This document shows positions 17,110-25,557 of a DNA stretch of 64,000 nucleotides, one piece after another. Below the pieces are notes generated by a model. The model worked only from the letters and a program-made list of their open reading frames with translations, did not search any database and was not told the origin of the DNA. The stretch's first letter is position 1; each line of letters starts with the position of its first letter. A program made the translations under genes and the position numbers. Origin of the DNA: Microbacterium wangchenii (GTDB lineage Bacteria > Actinomycetota > Actinomycetes > Actinomycetales > Microbacteriaceae). The stretch is from assembly GCF_004564355.1 (NCBI RefSeq), contig NZ_CP038266.1:496001-560000 (forward strand), written 5' to 3'.

Positions 17110-17115
17110 TATCGT
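17110..17115 (+). promoter_or_regulatory. -10 hexamer, probable leaderless promoter
   Basis: TATCGT ends 6 nt before the ATG at 17122. Confidence 0.5.
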
Positions 17116-17121
17116 CTCGTC

Positions 17122-18072
17122 ATGCCCGATGATCATTCCCCGGCGCGTCCCGACGGCCGGGGTCTCGTGCTCCTGGCCAACAGCAGCGCCGGACAGTCCG
17201 TGGCCCGGCTCGACCCGCTCCCGGGCATCCGCCGGCGCCTGCCCGCGGCGCGTGTCGTCGAGCTCGGCCCCGACGACACCCTCGACGACGCGGTGGCCGA
17301 GGCAATGGCCGGCGACGATCCGGCCGCCGTGCTGGGCGTGCTCGGCGGCGACGGATCGGTGTCGCGCATGGCGCACCTGGCCCGACGGCACGACGTGCCG
17401 TTGCTGGTGCTCCCGGGCGGCACGTTCAACCACTTCGCCCGCGCAGCGGGTCTCGACGACGTCGACACCGCTCTGGCGGCGTTCGTCGACGGGCGCATCC
17501 GCACGGTCGCGGTGGCGGAGGTGTCCGCCGACGACGGCGAGCCGGTCACCGTCTTGAACGCGGTGTCGCTCGGCGCCTATCCCCAGTTCCTCTCCGAGCG
17601 CACGCGCCGGGGGAACCTCGGAAAGTGGCTGGGCGGGGTGGTGGCCACGTGGCGTGCGCTGCGCGGTGCGCGTCCGCTGGGCATCGTGCACGACGGACGG
17701 CGCGCATCGGTGTGGTCGGTGTTCGTGAGCGTGGGGCGCAACGACCCCGACCGGCACGCCATGATGCAGCGCGCGCGACTGGCCGATCCCGTGCTGGATG
17801 TGCGTATCCACCACGCGCGCGGCTCCCGCGTGCGCGCGATGGCCTCACTCGCGTTCGGCCGCCGCACGATCGCGGTGCTCCGCGCGCTCCGTCTCATGCC
17901 GCCCTCGTCGGATCTCGAGCGGTTCGTCGAAGCGGAGTGGGACATCGACGTGCGCCCGGGCGACGCTCCCGCGGTGTACGTGCACGACGGCGAGCTCGAG
18001 GAGGCCGACCCCGCGGGATTCACCCTGCGCGTCCGCGCCGTGCCCGACGCGCTGCGCGTGTACGCCCCGTAG
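17122..18072 (+). CDS. Diacylglycerol-kinase-like lipid kinase
   Basis: A 316-residue member of the DagK/sphingosine-kinase catalytic family, which transfers ATP phosphate to a lipid hydroxyl. The nucleotide loop GGDGS lies at 75-79, followed by LPGGTFNHFARAAG, and the N-terminal NSSAG matches the family's first motif. No membrane segment is visible, typical of these peripheral enzymes. The lipid substrate cannot be inferred. The ATG at 17122 is 6 nt after TATCGT. The gene converges on a response regulator with 7 bp between stops. Confidence 0.78.
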   Translation: MPDDHSPARPDGRGLVLLANSSAGQSVARLDPLPGIRRRLPAARVVELGPDDTLDDAVAEAMAGDDPAAVLGVLGGDGSVSRMAHLARRHDVPLLVLPGGTFNHFARAAGLDDVDTALAAFVDGRIRTVAVAEVSADDGEPVTVLNAVSLGAYPQFLSERTRRGNLGKWLGGVVATWRALRGARPLGIVHDGRRASVWSVFVSVGRNDPDRHAMMQRARLADPVLDVRIHHARGSRVRAMASLAFGRRTIAVLRALRLMPPSSDLERFVEAEWDIDVRPGDAPAVYVHDGELEEADPAGFTLRVRAVPDALRVYAP

Positions 18073-18079
18073 ACCCGGT

Positions 18080-18685
18080 TCAGATCCAACCACTCTCCTC
18101 GGCGCGGCGTGCCGCATCGGCCACGGTCACCGATCCGAGTTTCTGCCGGCACGCCGTGAGGACGTTGCGGACGGTGCCGCGGGCGACGTGCAGCCGCAGC
18201 GAGATCGCCGCGACGTCCATGCCCCGGGCGGCGAGGCGGAGCACGTCCCGCTCGCGCTCGGTGAGGGGCGAGGGTGGCAGGCTCAGGGCGTCGGCGGCCA
18301 GAGCCGGGTCGACGTAGCGCTGGCCGCCGTGCACGCGCCGGATGACATCGGCCAGTGTGGCCGCGGACGCGCCCTTCACGACGAAACCGCGTGCGCCGGC
18401 GGCCAGGGCCGCCGGCAGGTGGACGGGGCGGCCGCGGCCGGTGAGGATGACGGTGCGGCACGCGGGCAGCGCACGGGCGAGCTCCGCCGCGACGCCCATG
18501 CCGTCCAGACGCGGCATGTCCAGGTCCACCACCGCGACGTCGGGGCGGTGACGGGTCGCCGACTCCACCGCATCCCGTCCATCGGCGGCGTGTGCGACGA
18601 CGTCGAGGTCGTCCTCGAGGGCGAGGAGCTGGGCGAGGGCCACGCGGATGAGCTCCTCGTCGTCGGCCAGCAGCACGCGGATCAC
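18080..18685 (-). CDS. NarL/DesR-type response regulator
   Basis: A 201-residue two-domain regulator. The receiver domain has the acidic pair DD at 8-9, phospho-acceptor Asp54 (VVDLDMP), Thr/Ser in ILTG and Lys in VVKG. A LuxR-type HTH (about 130-195) contains LTERERDVLRLAARG. The GTG start overlaps the TGA of the histidine kinase gene, so the pair is coupled. Its target may be the inverted repeat at 19876-19908. Confidence 0.9.
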   Translation of the reverse strand: MIRVLLADDEELIRVALAQLLALEDDLDVVAHAADGRDAVESATRHRPDVAVVDLDMPRLDGMGVAAELARALPACRTVILTGRGRPVHLPAALAAGARGFVVKGASAATLADVIRRVHGGQRYVDPALAADALSLPPSPLTERERDVLRLAARGMDVAAISLRLHVARGTVRNVLTACRQKLGSVTVADAARRAEESGWI

Positions 18686-19839
18686 GCGCGCACCCCCACG
18701 CTGGCCCGCAGCTCGAACTCGTCGTTCCGGCGCTCCACCTCGAGGCGGCCGCCCGCTTCGCGCAACCGCTCGCGCATGCCGTCCAGGCCTCCGCTGGAGG
18801 CGTCGCCGGAGAGGTCGTGCCCGCGGAAGGCCACGCCGTCGTTGGTCACGAGGAGCCGCACGAGGGTGCCGTCGCTGGTGAGGGAGATGACGCAGTGGGT
18901 GGCGGTGCTGTGACGCAGGACATTGGTGACGGCTTCTCGCGCGATCGGCGCCAGCACGGCGTCCCGATGCCCGGCTGCGGCGGGGTCCACGTGGATGGTG
19001 CAGGCGATTCCGGAGGACTGCAGCACCTGGCCCAGGGCCCCGACCTCCGCGGCGAGGTCGACGCGACGCGAGTCCGCGACGGCGGCGCGCACCTCCGTCA
19101 GCGCGGAGGCGGCGAGCCGGCGGATCGCCGCCGCTTCGGCGCGCGCGTGCGGGGCGTCCGGCCCCCGCTCGATCACCTCGGCTTTCAGCGCGATGACGGA
19201 GAGGGTGTGGCCGAGCAGGTCGTGGACGTCGCGGGCGAACCGTAACCGCTCCTGGTCGACGGCGAGCGCGGCGACGGCTTCGCGTCCCGCGTGCGCGTCG
19301 GAGAGGAGATTCCACAGCCACACCGGACCGAGGTTCACGAAGGCGAGACCACCCCCGGCCAGGACGACGATGAGAAGGCTCTGCAGAGGGGATCCGCCCG
19401 TGACGGCGGCGACGACGAGGGCCACGGCGCACGCGGCCAGCGTCCCGGCGGCCGCGAGCACCGGCCGCAGGAGGAGGGGGAGGGTGCCGACGATCGCCGC
19501 GCCGATCCAGGCCCACGTCTGCCACGCCCCCGCGGCGACGGGGCCGACCAGCACCGTCGACAGTGCGGCCGCGACGCCGAACGCGACCTGCCAGGCCGGC
19601 CGCACGCGCGTGCGCGCCTGCGGCGTGACGCTGTCGTACAGGACGCCCGCCTGCGTGAGGGCGAAGCCGGCGATGCCCACCGCTCCCAGTGCTATCCACG
19701 CCGGCCGCGTCTCGCGGAGCAGTCCCACGCCCGGCATGAGGAGACTGCTGAGGACGGTGGTCGACAGCCACACCAGCGACAGCAGCCGCGCCCGGCGCAC
19801 GCGTTCGGAGACCCGATCGGCGGGCGCCGTGAGGATCAT
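18682..19839 (-). CDS. Sensor histidine kinase, HisKA_3 (NarL/DesK) type
   Basis: A 385-residue membrane sensor with about six hydrophobic helices in the first 180 residues and no obvious extracellular domain. The dimerisation box RFARDVHDLLGH places the phospho-His at 206. N-box REAVTNVLRH and G-box GGLDGMRERL follow. Sensors of this shape often monitor the membrane itself. The ATG at 19839 is preferred: TACAAT ends 8 nt upstream, and the longer GTG start would add a non-hydrophobic N-terminus overlapping that hexamer. Confidence 0.9.
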   Translation of the reverse strand: MILTAPADRVSERVRRARLLSLVWLSTTVLSSLLMPGVGLLRETRPAWIALGAVGIAGFALTQAGVLYDSVTPQARTRVRPAWQVAFGVAAALSTVLVGPVAAGAWQTWAWIGAAIVGTLPLLLRPVLAAAGTLAACAVALVVAAVTGGSPLQSLLIVVLAGGGLAFVNLGPVWLWNLLSDAHAGREAVAALAVDQERLRFARDVHDLLGHTLSVIALKAEVIERGPDAPHARAEAAAIRRLAASALTEVRAAVADSRRVDLAAEVGALGQVLQSSGIACTIHVDPAAAGHRDAVLAPIAREAVTNVLRHSTATHCVISLTSDGTLVRLLVTNDGVAFRGHDLSGDASSGGLDGMRERLREAGGRLEVERRNDEFELRASVGVRA

Positions 19840-19847
19840 GGTCGCCG

Positions 19848-19853
19848 ATTGTA
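19848..19853 (-). promoter_or_regulatory. -10 hexamer, probable leaderless promoter of the histidine kinase
   Basis: TACAAT ends 8 nt before the ATG at 19839 on the minus strand. Confidence 0.5.
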
Positions 19854-19875
19854 GACCCGCGTGGTTCCCGGTGAA

Positions 19876-19908
19876 GCCGTGCACGTTTCACGCCCCGTCG
19901 TGCACGGC
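19876..19908. promoter_or_regulatory. Inverted repeat between divergent genes, candidate response-regulator site
   Basis: GCCGTGCACG and CGTGCACGGC are perfect 10-bp arms separated by 13 bp. The pair sits in the shared regulatory region of the histidine kinase (minus) and the membrane protein at 19949 (plus). Two-turn spacing suits a dimeric regulator. Confidence 0.5.
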
Positions 19909-19948
19909 TCACGGGTCCCCGGGCACCGGGTCGCCCGAGGCTGGGCGC

Positions 19949-20833
19949 ATGAACACCACATCCACCCTCACGCCGCCCCGCTCGTCCCTCACGGGCCCGT
20001 CCGCGACCGCCTCCGCCGGCCGCTGGCTCCTCGCCGTCGGCGAGCTGATCCTCGTCTCGACCCTGTCCATGATGCTCGTGGATCAGGTCACGGGCGCGGT
20101 GATCGGCGCCTTCGGGCTCTTCCCCCTGATGGCCCACCCCGCCGGCATCGCCCTCGTCATGACCGTGGACGTGCTCGTGGGCACGGTGCTGTGGCTCGTC
20201 CACCGCGGCCGCTCGACACCGGCCGTCCTCGCGGTGGCGGGGGCGATCGCCCTCGGTTTCGCCGCTCCCCTCGTGCCGTTCGGGCTCGGGCTGTGGGACG
20301 CGGCATCCGCCGTCCTGGCCGGTCACGTGCTGGCCGCCGTGGCGCTCGTGGTCGTCGTCAGCAGCATGCCCGCGCATTTCGGCATCGCTGCCCGCCCCCT
20401 TCGCTCCGTCAGCCCCTCGACCGTGCGTCGCGGGGTGGAGCGCGTCGCGCGCCGGTGGCCGACGGTGCTGGCGCTCCTGCTCACGTTCGGCGAGTTCCTG
20501 CACCCGGGGGTCTCGCCTGCGTGGGTCCTCGTCCTGCTGGGCGCGGAGTACCTCGTGATCGGCGGAATCCGCCGTCAGTTCGGGGATCGCCGGATCCTCG
20601 CCCTCCACATCGCCGGCGCCCTGGCATACGCGGCACTGGCCGTCGCCGCCCTCAACGTCCCGCCCGTCGCAGCCGGCCTCCTCATCGGCGTGGGCTGGAT
20701 CCTGCACGCCGGGTGGGATGTCGCGCTGCACCGCGCCGACATCGTCACGTGGCGCTGGTACGCGGAGGCGTGCATCGTCATCGACCTCGTGGTCGGGGTA
20801 TCCGCGATCGTCGCGGTGCTCGCCCGCATCTGA
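19949..20833 (+). CDS. Integral membrane protein of unknown function
   Basis: A 294-residue protein with a Ser/Thr-rich N-terminus and about eight hydrophobic helices, including the helices around VGELILVSTLSMML and LALLLTFGEFLHPG. I recognise no family. It is divergent from the kinase/regulator pair at 18080-19839 and shares their regulatory region, so it is a likely target of that two-component system. Confidence 0.7.
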   Translation: MNTTSTLTPPRSSLTGPSATASAGRWLLAVGELILVSTLSMMLVDQVTGAVIGAFGLFPLMAHPAGIALVMTVDVLVGTVLWLVHRGRSTPAVLAVAGAIALGFAAPLVPFGLGLWDAASAVLAGHVLAAVALVVVVSSMPAHFGIAARPLRSVSPSTVRRGVERVARRWPTVLALLLTFGEFLHPGVSPAWVLVLLGAEYLVIGGIRRQFGDRRILALHIAGALAYAALAVAALNVPPVAAGLLIGVGWILHAGWDVALHRADIVTWRWYAEACIVIDLVVGVSAIVAVLARI

Positions 20834-20889
20834 CCCCGCACCCGGGCGCCCGCAGACACACGACCGTCTGCGGGCGCTCGGCGCGGGCG

Positions 20890-20912
20890 GCGGATACATC
20901 CGCAGGCGGATG
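20890..20912. promoter_or_regulatory. Three alternating GCGGAT/ATCCGC half-sites upstream of the second two-component system
   Basis: GCGGATACATCCGCAGGCGGATG forms two overlapping palindromes (20890-20903 and 20897-20912). They lie just upstream of the -35 region for the TAGCCT at 20934. The same AGGCGGATG 9-mer recurs before the ABC transporter genes (22766-22774). The adjacent response regulator is the likely binder. Confidence 0.5.
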
Positions 20913-20933
20913 CCGAGGGCTGACGGCTCCGCG

Positions 20934-20939
20934 TAGCCT
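20934..20939 (+). promoter_or_regulatory. -10 hexamer, probable leaderless promoter
   Basis: TAGCCT ends 8 nt before the ATG at 20948. The identical hexamer precedes the ABC gene at 22825. Confidence 0.5.
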
Positions 20940-20947
20940 CGGAGACG

Positions 20948-22102
20948 ATGTTCCGTCCCCTGCGCCGCTACCAGATCACCGTCGACGTCGTCGTGGCGGC
21001 GGTGTTCGGGCTGTTCGCGCTGCTGGTGGACGTATCGCTGCTGAGCATGGTCAGCAACGCGCAGCTGCTGGCCGGCGTCGGTGCTACGGCGCTGCTCACG
21101 CTGGCGCTGCTGTTCCGTCGCCTCTCGCCGGGGCTCGCCCTGGCCCTGGCGTGGCTGAGCGCGATCGTGCAGATGGTGGCCCTGCTCAGCCCGTCTCCCA
21201 CCAACGTCGCGATCTTCGCCGTGCTCTACGCCACCGCCGCCTACGGCAGCCGCCTGGTGTACTGGCTGGGCTTCGCGTCGGCGTTCGCGGGCGCACTCAC
21301 GATCGCGGTGTACGTGTACGCCGTCCTCCCCGGCTGGGCCAACCCCGACCTGCTCACGGTGGGCATCGCCGTGCTCATCGCCGCGACGTTCGCGCTGCTG
21401 CTCGCGTGGGTCACGGGAGCACTCGTGCGCACGGCCCTCGCGGCGCGCGAGGCGCGGCGGGCGCGCGTGGTCGCGGAGGCCGGCGCGGTCGCCGAGCAGG
21501 AGCGCGTGCGCATCGCGCGCGACATGCACGACGTCGTGGCCCATTCGCTCGCGGTCGTCATCGCCCAGGCCGACGGTGCCCGCTACGCCGCGGCATCCGA
21601 CCCGGCCGCAGCCGCCACCGCGCTGGGCACGATCTCCACCACGGCCAGGGCTGCGCTCTCGGACGTGCGCCTCCTGCTCACGCAGTTGCGGCACAGCCAG
21701 GGCGAGGGTCCCCAGCCCACGCTCGCCGACGTGGAGGGGCTGTACGCGCAGGTGCGGGCATCCGGCGTCGACCTCACGGTCGACGTCGACCCGGCACCGC
21801 TGAGCGAACCGTCCGCCGCGGTGCAGCTGGCGGTGTACCGCATCCTGCAGGAGGCCCTCACCAACGCCCTGCGCCACGGGGCGAAGGGGCGGGTATCGGT
21901 GCACCTGGCGTGGCACCCCGATCACGTGGACCTGACCGTGCGCAATCCGCTGCCGCCCGTCCCCGCTCCGCCCCCGGCCGGCGGGCACGGGCTCATCGGC
22001 ATGCGCGAACGCGCACAGCTGGCCGGTGGGATGCTGGAAGCCCGGCCCGACGGCGGCCATTTCGCCGTGACCGCACGGCTCCCGATCGAAGAGGCGGCAT
22101 GA
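20948..22102 (+). CDS. Sensor histidine kinase, HisKA_3 type
   Basis: A 384-residue sensor with about six hydrophobic segments in the first 160 residues. The kinase core has RIARDMHDVVAHS (phospho-His194), N-box LQEALTNALRHG and G-box GHGLIGMRERAQLAGG. A lack of extracellular domain suggests sensing in or at the membrane. It is coupled by ATGA overlap to its response regulator and stands immediately before an ABC exporter, a layout known for antimicrobial-peptide or cell-envelope stress modules. Confidence 0.92.
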   Translation: MFRPLRRYQITVDVVVAAVFGLFALLVDVSLLSMVSNAQLLAGVGATALLTLALLFRRLSPGLALALAWLSAIVQMVALLSPSPTNVAIFAVLYATAAYGSRLVYWLGFASAFAGALTIAVYVYAVLPGWANPDLLTVGIAVLIAATFALLLAWVTGALVRTALAAREARRARVVAEAGAVAEQERVRIARDMHDVVAHSLAVVIAQADGARYAAASDPAAAATALGTISTTARAALSDVRLLLTQLRHSQGEGPQPTLADVEGLYAQVRASGVDLTVDVDPAPLSEPSAAVQLAVYRILQEALTNALRHGAKGRVSVHLAWHPDHVDLTVRNPLPPVPAPPPAGGHGLIGMRERAQLAGGMLEARPDGGHFAVTARLPIEEAA

Positions 22103-22743
22103 CCGATCCCATCCGCGTCGTCCTGGTGGACGACCAGGCACTGTTCCGCGCCGGCATCCGCATGGTGGTGGACTCCCAGCCCGACCTCTCGGTCGTGGGC
22201 GAGGCCGGCGACGGCAAGGAGGCGCTCGCCGTCATCGCCCGGACGCAGCCGGATGTCGTGCTGATGGACATCCGCATGCCGGTGATGGACGGCCTGGCCG
22301 CCACCGCCGAGCTGCTGGCGCGTCCCGACCCGCCCCGCGTGGTCATGCTGACGACGTTCGACCTGGACGAGGCGGCCGCCCGCGCCATCCGGCAGGGGGC
22401 GAGCGGCTTCCTCCTCAAGGACGCCGACCCCGAATTCCTCCTCGCCGCCATCCGCACGGTGCACGCCGGCTCCGCCGTCATCGCCGCCGCGGCCACGCGC
22501 GAGCTGTTCGCCGCCGCCGGTCCCGAGACGAGGCCCGTGCCGGCGTCGTTCCAGACCCTCACCGACCGGGAGCGCGAGGTGTTCGCGCTCGCCGCGCGAG
22601 GGCTCAGCAACGCCGAGATCGCCGCGCGCGAATTCCTCTCCGAGGCCACCGTCAAGACGCACATCAGCCGCATCCTCACGAAGCTGGCGCTCCGCGACCG
22701 CGTGCAGCTGGTCGTGTTTGCGTACGACCACGGCCTCAACTGA
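22099..22743 (+). CDS. NarL-type response regulator
   Basis: A 214-residue regulator. The receiver has DD at 11-12, Asp57 (LMDIRMP), Thr in LTTF and Lys in LLKD. The C-terminal LuxR HTH has LTDREREVFALAARGLSNAEIA and the recognition-helix segment SEATVKTHISRIL. It probably controls its own operon and the ABC transporter at 22825, whose upstream region shares its candidate half-sites. Confidence 0.93.
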   Translation: MTDPIRVVLVDDQALFRAGIRMVVDSQPDLSVVGEAGDGKEALAVIARTQPDVVLMDIRMPVMDGLAATAELLARPDPPRVVMLTTFDLDEAAARAIRQGASGFLLKDADPEFLLAAIRTVHAGSAVIAAAATRELFAAAGPETRPVPASFQTLTDREREVFALAARGLSNAEIAAREFLSEATVKTHISRILTKLALRDRVQLVVFAYDHGLN

Positions 22744-22751
22744 GCGGACGT

Positions 22752-22774
22752 CATCCTCTGGATGTAGGCGGATG
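22752..22774. promoter_or_regulatory. Candidate response-regulator sites upstream of the ABC exporter
   Basis: CATCCTCTGGATG (22752-22764, palindromic) is followed by AGGCGGATG (22766-22774), which is identical to the 9-mer at 20904-20912. The positions are about 16 bp further from the -10 than in the other promoter. Confidence 0.42.
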
Positions 22775-22811
22775 AGCCCGACGGCCGACGCGGCGGGGAC
22801 CGCGCCGTTCA

Positions 22812-22817
22812 TAGCCT
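22812..22817 (+). promoter_or_regulatory. -10 hexamer, probable leaderless promoter of the ABC exporter
   Basis: TAGCCT ends 7 nt before the ATG at 22825. Confidence 0.5.
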
Positions 22818-22824
22818 CGAGGGC

Positions 22825-23592
22825 ATGGAGATCACATCGACCGACCTGGGCCTGGCAGCCCGGGTGCAGCACCTCACCAAGACCTTCGGCGACGGGGAGA
22901 GCGCCGTCCGCGCCCTCGACGGCGTCTCGGTGGGAATCCGGCGCGGGCAGTTCACCGCGATCATGGGCCCCTCGGGTTCGGGCAAGTCGACCCTCATGCA
23001 CGTCATGGCGGGCCTGGATGCCCCGACCTCCGGCCGCGCGTGGATCGGCGACACCGAGATCACCGGGCTCGGCGATCTGGAGCTGACGATCCTGCGCCGC
23101 CGGCGGGTCGGATTCGTCTTCCAGGCGTTCAACCTCGTGCCCACCCTCGACGCGATCGGCAACATCCTGCTGCCGTTCGACCTCGACGGCCGGCGCCCCA
23201 CCGCGCTGGAGCGGGCCCGCATCGACGGCCTCATCGAGACCCTCGGATTGACGCCTCGCCTGCACCACCGCCCCCACGAGCTCTCCGGCGGGCAGCAGCA
23301 GCGCGTCGCGATCGCGCGGGCCCTGGCGACCGCACCCGACCTCGTCTTCGCCGACGAGCCCACCGGCAACCTCGACTCGCGCTCCGGGCGCGAGGTGCTC
23401 CAACTGCTCGCGGCCGCGAGCCGCACGCACGGTCAGTCGATCGCCATGGTCACGCACGACCCCGTCGCCGCCTCCTACGCCGACCGCGTCCTGTTCCTCG
23501 GCGACGGCCGGATCGTCGCCGACAAGCCGCCGCAGACCGCCGAGCAGATCTCCGCGCACATGCTCGCCGCCGACGCGGGCGTGCAGGCATGA
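22825..23592 (+). CDS. ABC transporter ATP-binding protein, MacB/LolD type
   Basis: A 255-residue ATPase with Walker [11 protein letters not shown]-loop [10 protein letters not shown], signature LSGGQQQR, Walker [13 protein letters not shown] and switch His in VTHD. The FQAFNL and EPTGNLDS patterns are those of MacB/LolD/FtsE-type ATPases that pair with FtsX-like permeases. Its stop overlaps the permease ATG. With the adjacent two-component system it probably forms a peptide- or envelope-stress-responsive exporter. Confidence 0.92.
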   Translation: MEITSTDLGLAARVQHLTKTFGDGESAVRALDGVSVGIRRGQFTAIMGPSGSGKSTLMHVMAGLDAPTSGRAWIGDTEITGLGDLELTILRRRRVGFVFQAFNLVPTLDAIGNILLPFDLDGRRPTALERARIDGLIETLGLTPRLHHRPHELSGGQQQRVAIARALATAPDLVFADEPTGNLDSRSGREVLQLLAAASRTHGQSIAMVTHDPVAASYADRVLFLGDGRIVADKPPQTAEQISAHMLAADAGVQA

Positions 23593-25043
23593 GCGCGGTC
23601 ACGGAGGAGCTGCGGATGCCCGCCCGGGGGCGCATCGCGTGGCTGCGCGAACGCGGCATGGGTGCCAGCATCCTCGTCGCCGCCCTCTCCAGCGCGTTCG
23701 GGGTCGTCCTCCTGGCCACCACGACGTTCCTCGGCGCGGTGCTGCGCGCCGACCCGTATCTCGCCGGGAGCGGGACGCTCGAGGTCGTGGTCCTCATCCT
23801 CGCCGTTCTCCTCCTCGGCGTCGCGGTGTACGTCGCGGCGATCGTGACGGCCAACACGTTCGCCACCGTCGTGGCCGGGCGGACGCGCCGCATCGCCCTG
23901 CTGCGCCTCATCGGCGCCTCGGCGCGCTCGCAGCGGGCGGAGATCGCGCGGCAGGGGCTCGGGGTCGGCGCTCTCGGTGCGTTCGCGGGCCTGCTCGTGG
24001 GCACCGTGCTGTCGCTCGCGGGCGCCGCGCTCGCCGTCGACCTGCTGGGGCTCCCCGGCGAGGTGGACGACGGCATCATCCAGCCGGCGCTGGTGGCGCC
24101 GGCGGTGGCCGTCACGCTCACGACGTGGGCGGCGGCGTGGGCCGGGTCGCGCCGCGTGCTGACGGTCACGCCCCTGCAGGCGCTGGGCGGCGCGGTCGAG
24201 GCCTCGCACGAGGCCGTCGCGCAGCGGACGGGCCGCAACCGCACGGCGCTCGCGCTGCTGCTGACCGGTGCCGCGCTCCTCGTGCTCGGCATCCTCGCCG
24301 GGCTCGTCTCCCCGCTGGGCGTGGTCCTGGCGTTCTTCGGCGGCATCCTGTCCTTCACGGGACTCGCGCTGGGTGCGACGCTCGTGATGCCCCCCGTGCT
24401 GCGGCTGGTGGGCCGCGCGTTCGGGCGGTCGGCGACCGCCCGGCTCGCCGCCGAGAACGCCCTCCGCTACCCCGAGCGCTCTTCGCGCATGGCCATCGGC
24501 GTCGTCATGGGCGTGACGCTCGTGGTGATGTTCGCCGTCGCGCTGGAGTCGGTCAAGACCATGATCCGCATCTCCGGCGGCGGGACACTGGAGCCGGAGT
24601 TCGAAGCCCTCATCGACACGTTCTCGGCGGTCATGATGGTCCTCGTGGGCGTCAGTGCCGTCATCGCCGCGGTGGGCCTGGTGAACCTCCTCACGATCGG
24701 CGTCGTCCAGCGCCGGCGCGAACTGGGTCTGCTGCGCGCGCTGGGCGTCTCCAGCGGTCAGGTGCGCGGGATGGTGCTGCGGGAGGCCGCGCACATCACC
24801 GTCGCGGCGCTGGCGACGGGTCTCGTGCTGGGGATCCTGTACGGCTGGGCCGGTGCGCAGTCGCTCCTCGGCTCGATCGCGATGCCGCCGGCGTGGTCAT
24901 CGCCCACGTTCGTGTGGCCGTCGATCCCGCTCGTGCCGATGCTCGTGGTCGTCGGCGCCACCGCGCTGCTCACGATCGTGGCCGCGGTCGTGCCCACGCG
25001 GCTCGCCACGCGCGTCACCCCCGTGCAGGCGCTCGCGGAGTAG
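23589..25043 (+). CDS. FtsX-like ABC permease
   Basis: A 484-residue membrane protein with two FtsX-type repeats. Hydrophobic helices cluster at about 28-95, 120-190, 215-275 and 350-475. The cytoplasmic segments RRIALLRLIGAS and RRRELGLLRALGVS are the characteristic FtsX motifs, one per half. There is no large extracytoplasmic MacB domain. It mechanotransmits ATP hydrolysis by the preceding ATPase. It converges on the acetyltransferase gene, 7 bp away. Confidence 0.9.
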   Translation: MSAVTEELRMPARGRIAWLRERGMGASILVAALSSAFGVVLLATTTFLGAVLRADPYLAGSGTLEVVVLILAVLLLGVAVYVAAIVTANTFATVVAGRTRRIALLRLIGASARSQRAEIARQGLGVGALGAFAGLLVGTVLSLAGAALAVDLLGLPGEVDDGIIQPALVAPAVAVTLTTWAAAWAGSRRVLTVTPLQALGGAVEASHEAVAQRTGRNRTALALLLTGAALLVLGILAGLVSPLGVVLAFFGGILSFTGLALGATLVMPPVLRLVGRAFGRSATARLAAENALRYPERSSRMAIGVVMGVTLVVMFAVALESVKTMIRISGGGTLEPEFEALIDTFSAVMMVLVGVSAVIAAVGLVNLLTIGVVQRRRELGLLRALGVSSGQVRGMVLREAAHITVAALATGLVLGILYGWAGAQSLLGSIAMPPAWSSPTFVWPSIPLVPMLVVVGATALLTIVAAVVPTRLATRVTPVQALAE

Positions 25044-25050
25044 CCCGGCC

Positions 25051-25557
25051 TCAGCGCGCCATCCGCACCTCGTGCAGGACCTCGCCCCACCGGGCGTCCT
25101 GGCGCAGCGCACCGTCGAAGGCGAAGCCGTGCTTGGCGTAGAAGGCCTGCGCGCGCGGATTGTCCTCGAGCACCCACAGCGTCGCGGGGCGGTCGCCGAG
25201 AGCCGCCTCCAGCAGGGCCGATCCGGTGCCCGAGCCGTAGTGCGCGGCGCGCAGATAGATCGCGTACAGCTCGAGATCCTCCAGCCGGCGGTCGGGGTCG
25301 CGGCACGGCCCCGACGTGGAGAACCCGATGATCTCGTCATCCAGCACTGCCACCCACGACCGCCCCGTCGGCTCGCCCGGCGCGTGGCGGCCCCCGAGGA
25401 TCTCGCCCCACCGCTCGGTGTAGCGGGCGACGTCCATGCGGTCCAGGAGCGACGCGGGAATGCGGCCGGTGTACGCCTCGCGCCAGGACTGCACGTGCAC
25501 GCGCGCGACGCCGCCCTCGTCGCCGGGGCGTGCCGGGCGGACGATCGCCGCCGTCAT
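25051..25557 (-). CDS. GNAT-family N-acetyltransferase
   Basis: A 168-residue GNAT protein. The core strand LYAIYLRAAHYGSGTGSALL carries the acetyl-CoA pyrophosphate loop (R/Q-x-x-G-x-G/A, here YGSGTG), and LWVLEDNPRAQAFYAKHGF is the typical C-terminal motif B. The substrate is unknown. The ATG at 25557 overlaps the stop of the upstream SRPBCC-like gene, so they are coupled. Confidence 0.85.
   Translation of the reverse strand: MTAAIVRPARPGDEGGVARVHVQSWREAYTGRIPASLLDRMDVARYTERWGEILGGRHAPGEPTGRSWVAVLDDEIIGFSTSGPCRDPDRRLEDLELYAIYLRAAHYGSGTGSALLEAALGDRPATLWVLEDNPRAQAFYAKHGFAFDGALRQDARWGEVLHEVRMAR

Noticed and set aside
18080..22141. A 1353-codon minus-strand open frame spanning both two-component systems
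   Set aside because: Only its last 201 codons form a real gene (response regulator at 18080-18685). The rest is the complement of several recognisable genes.
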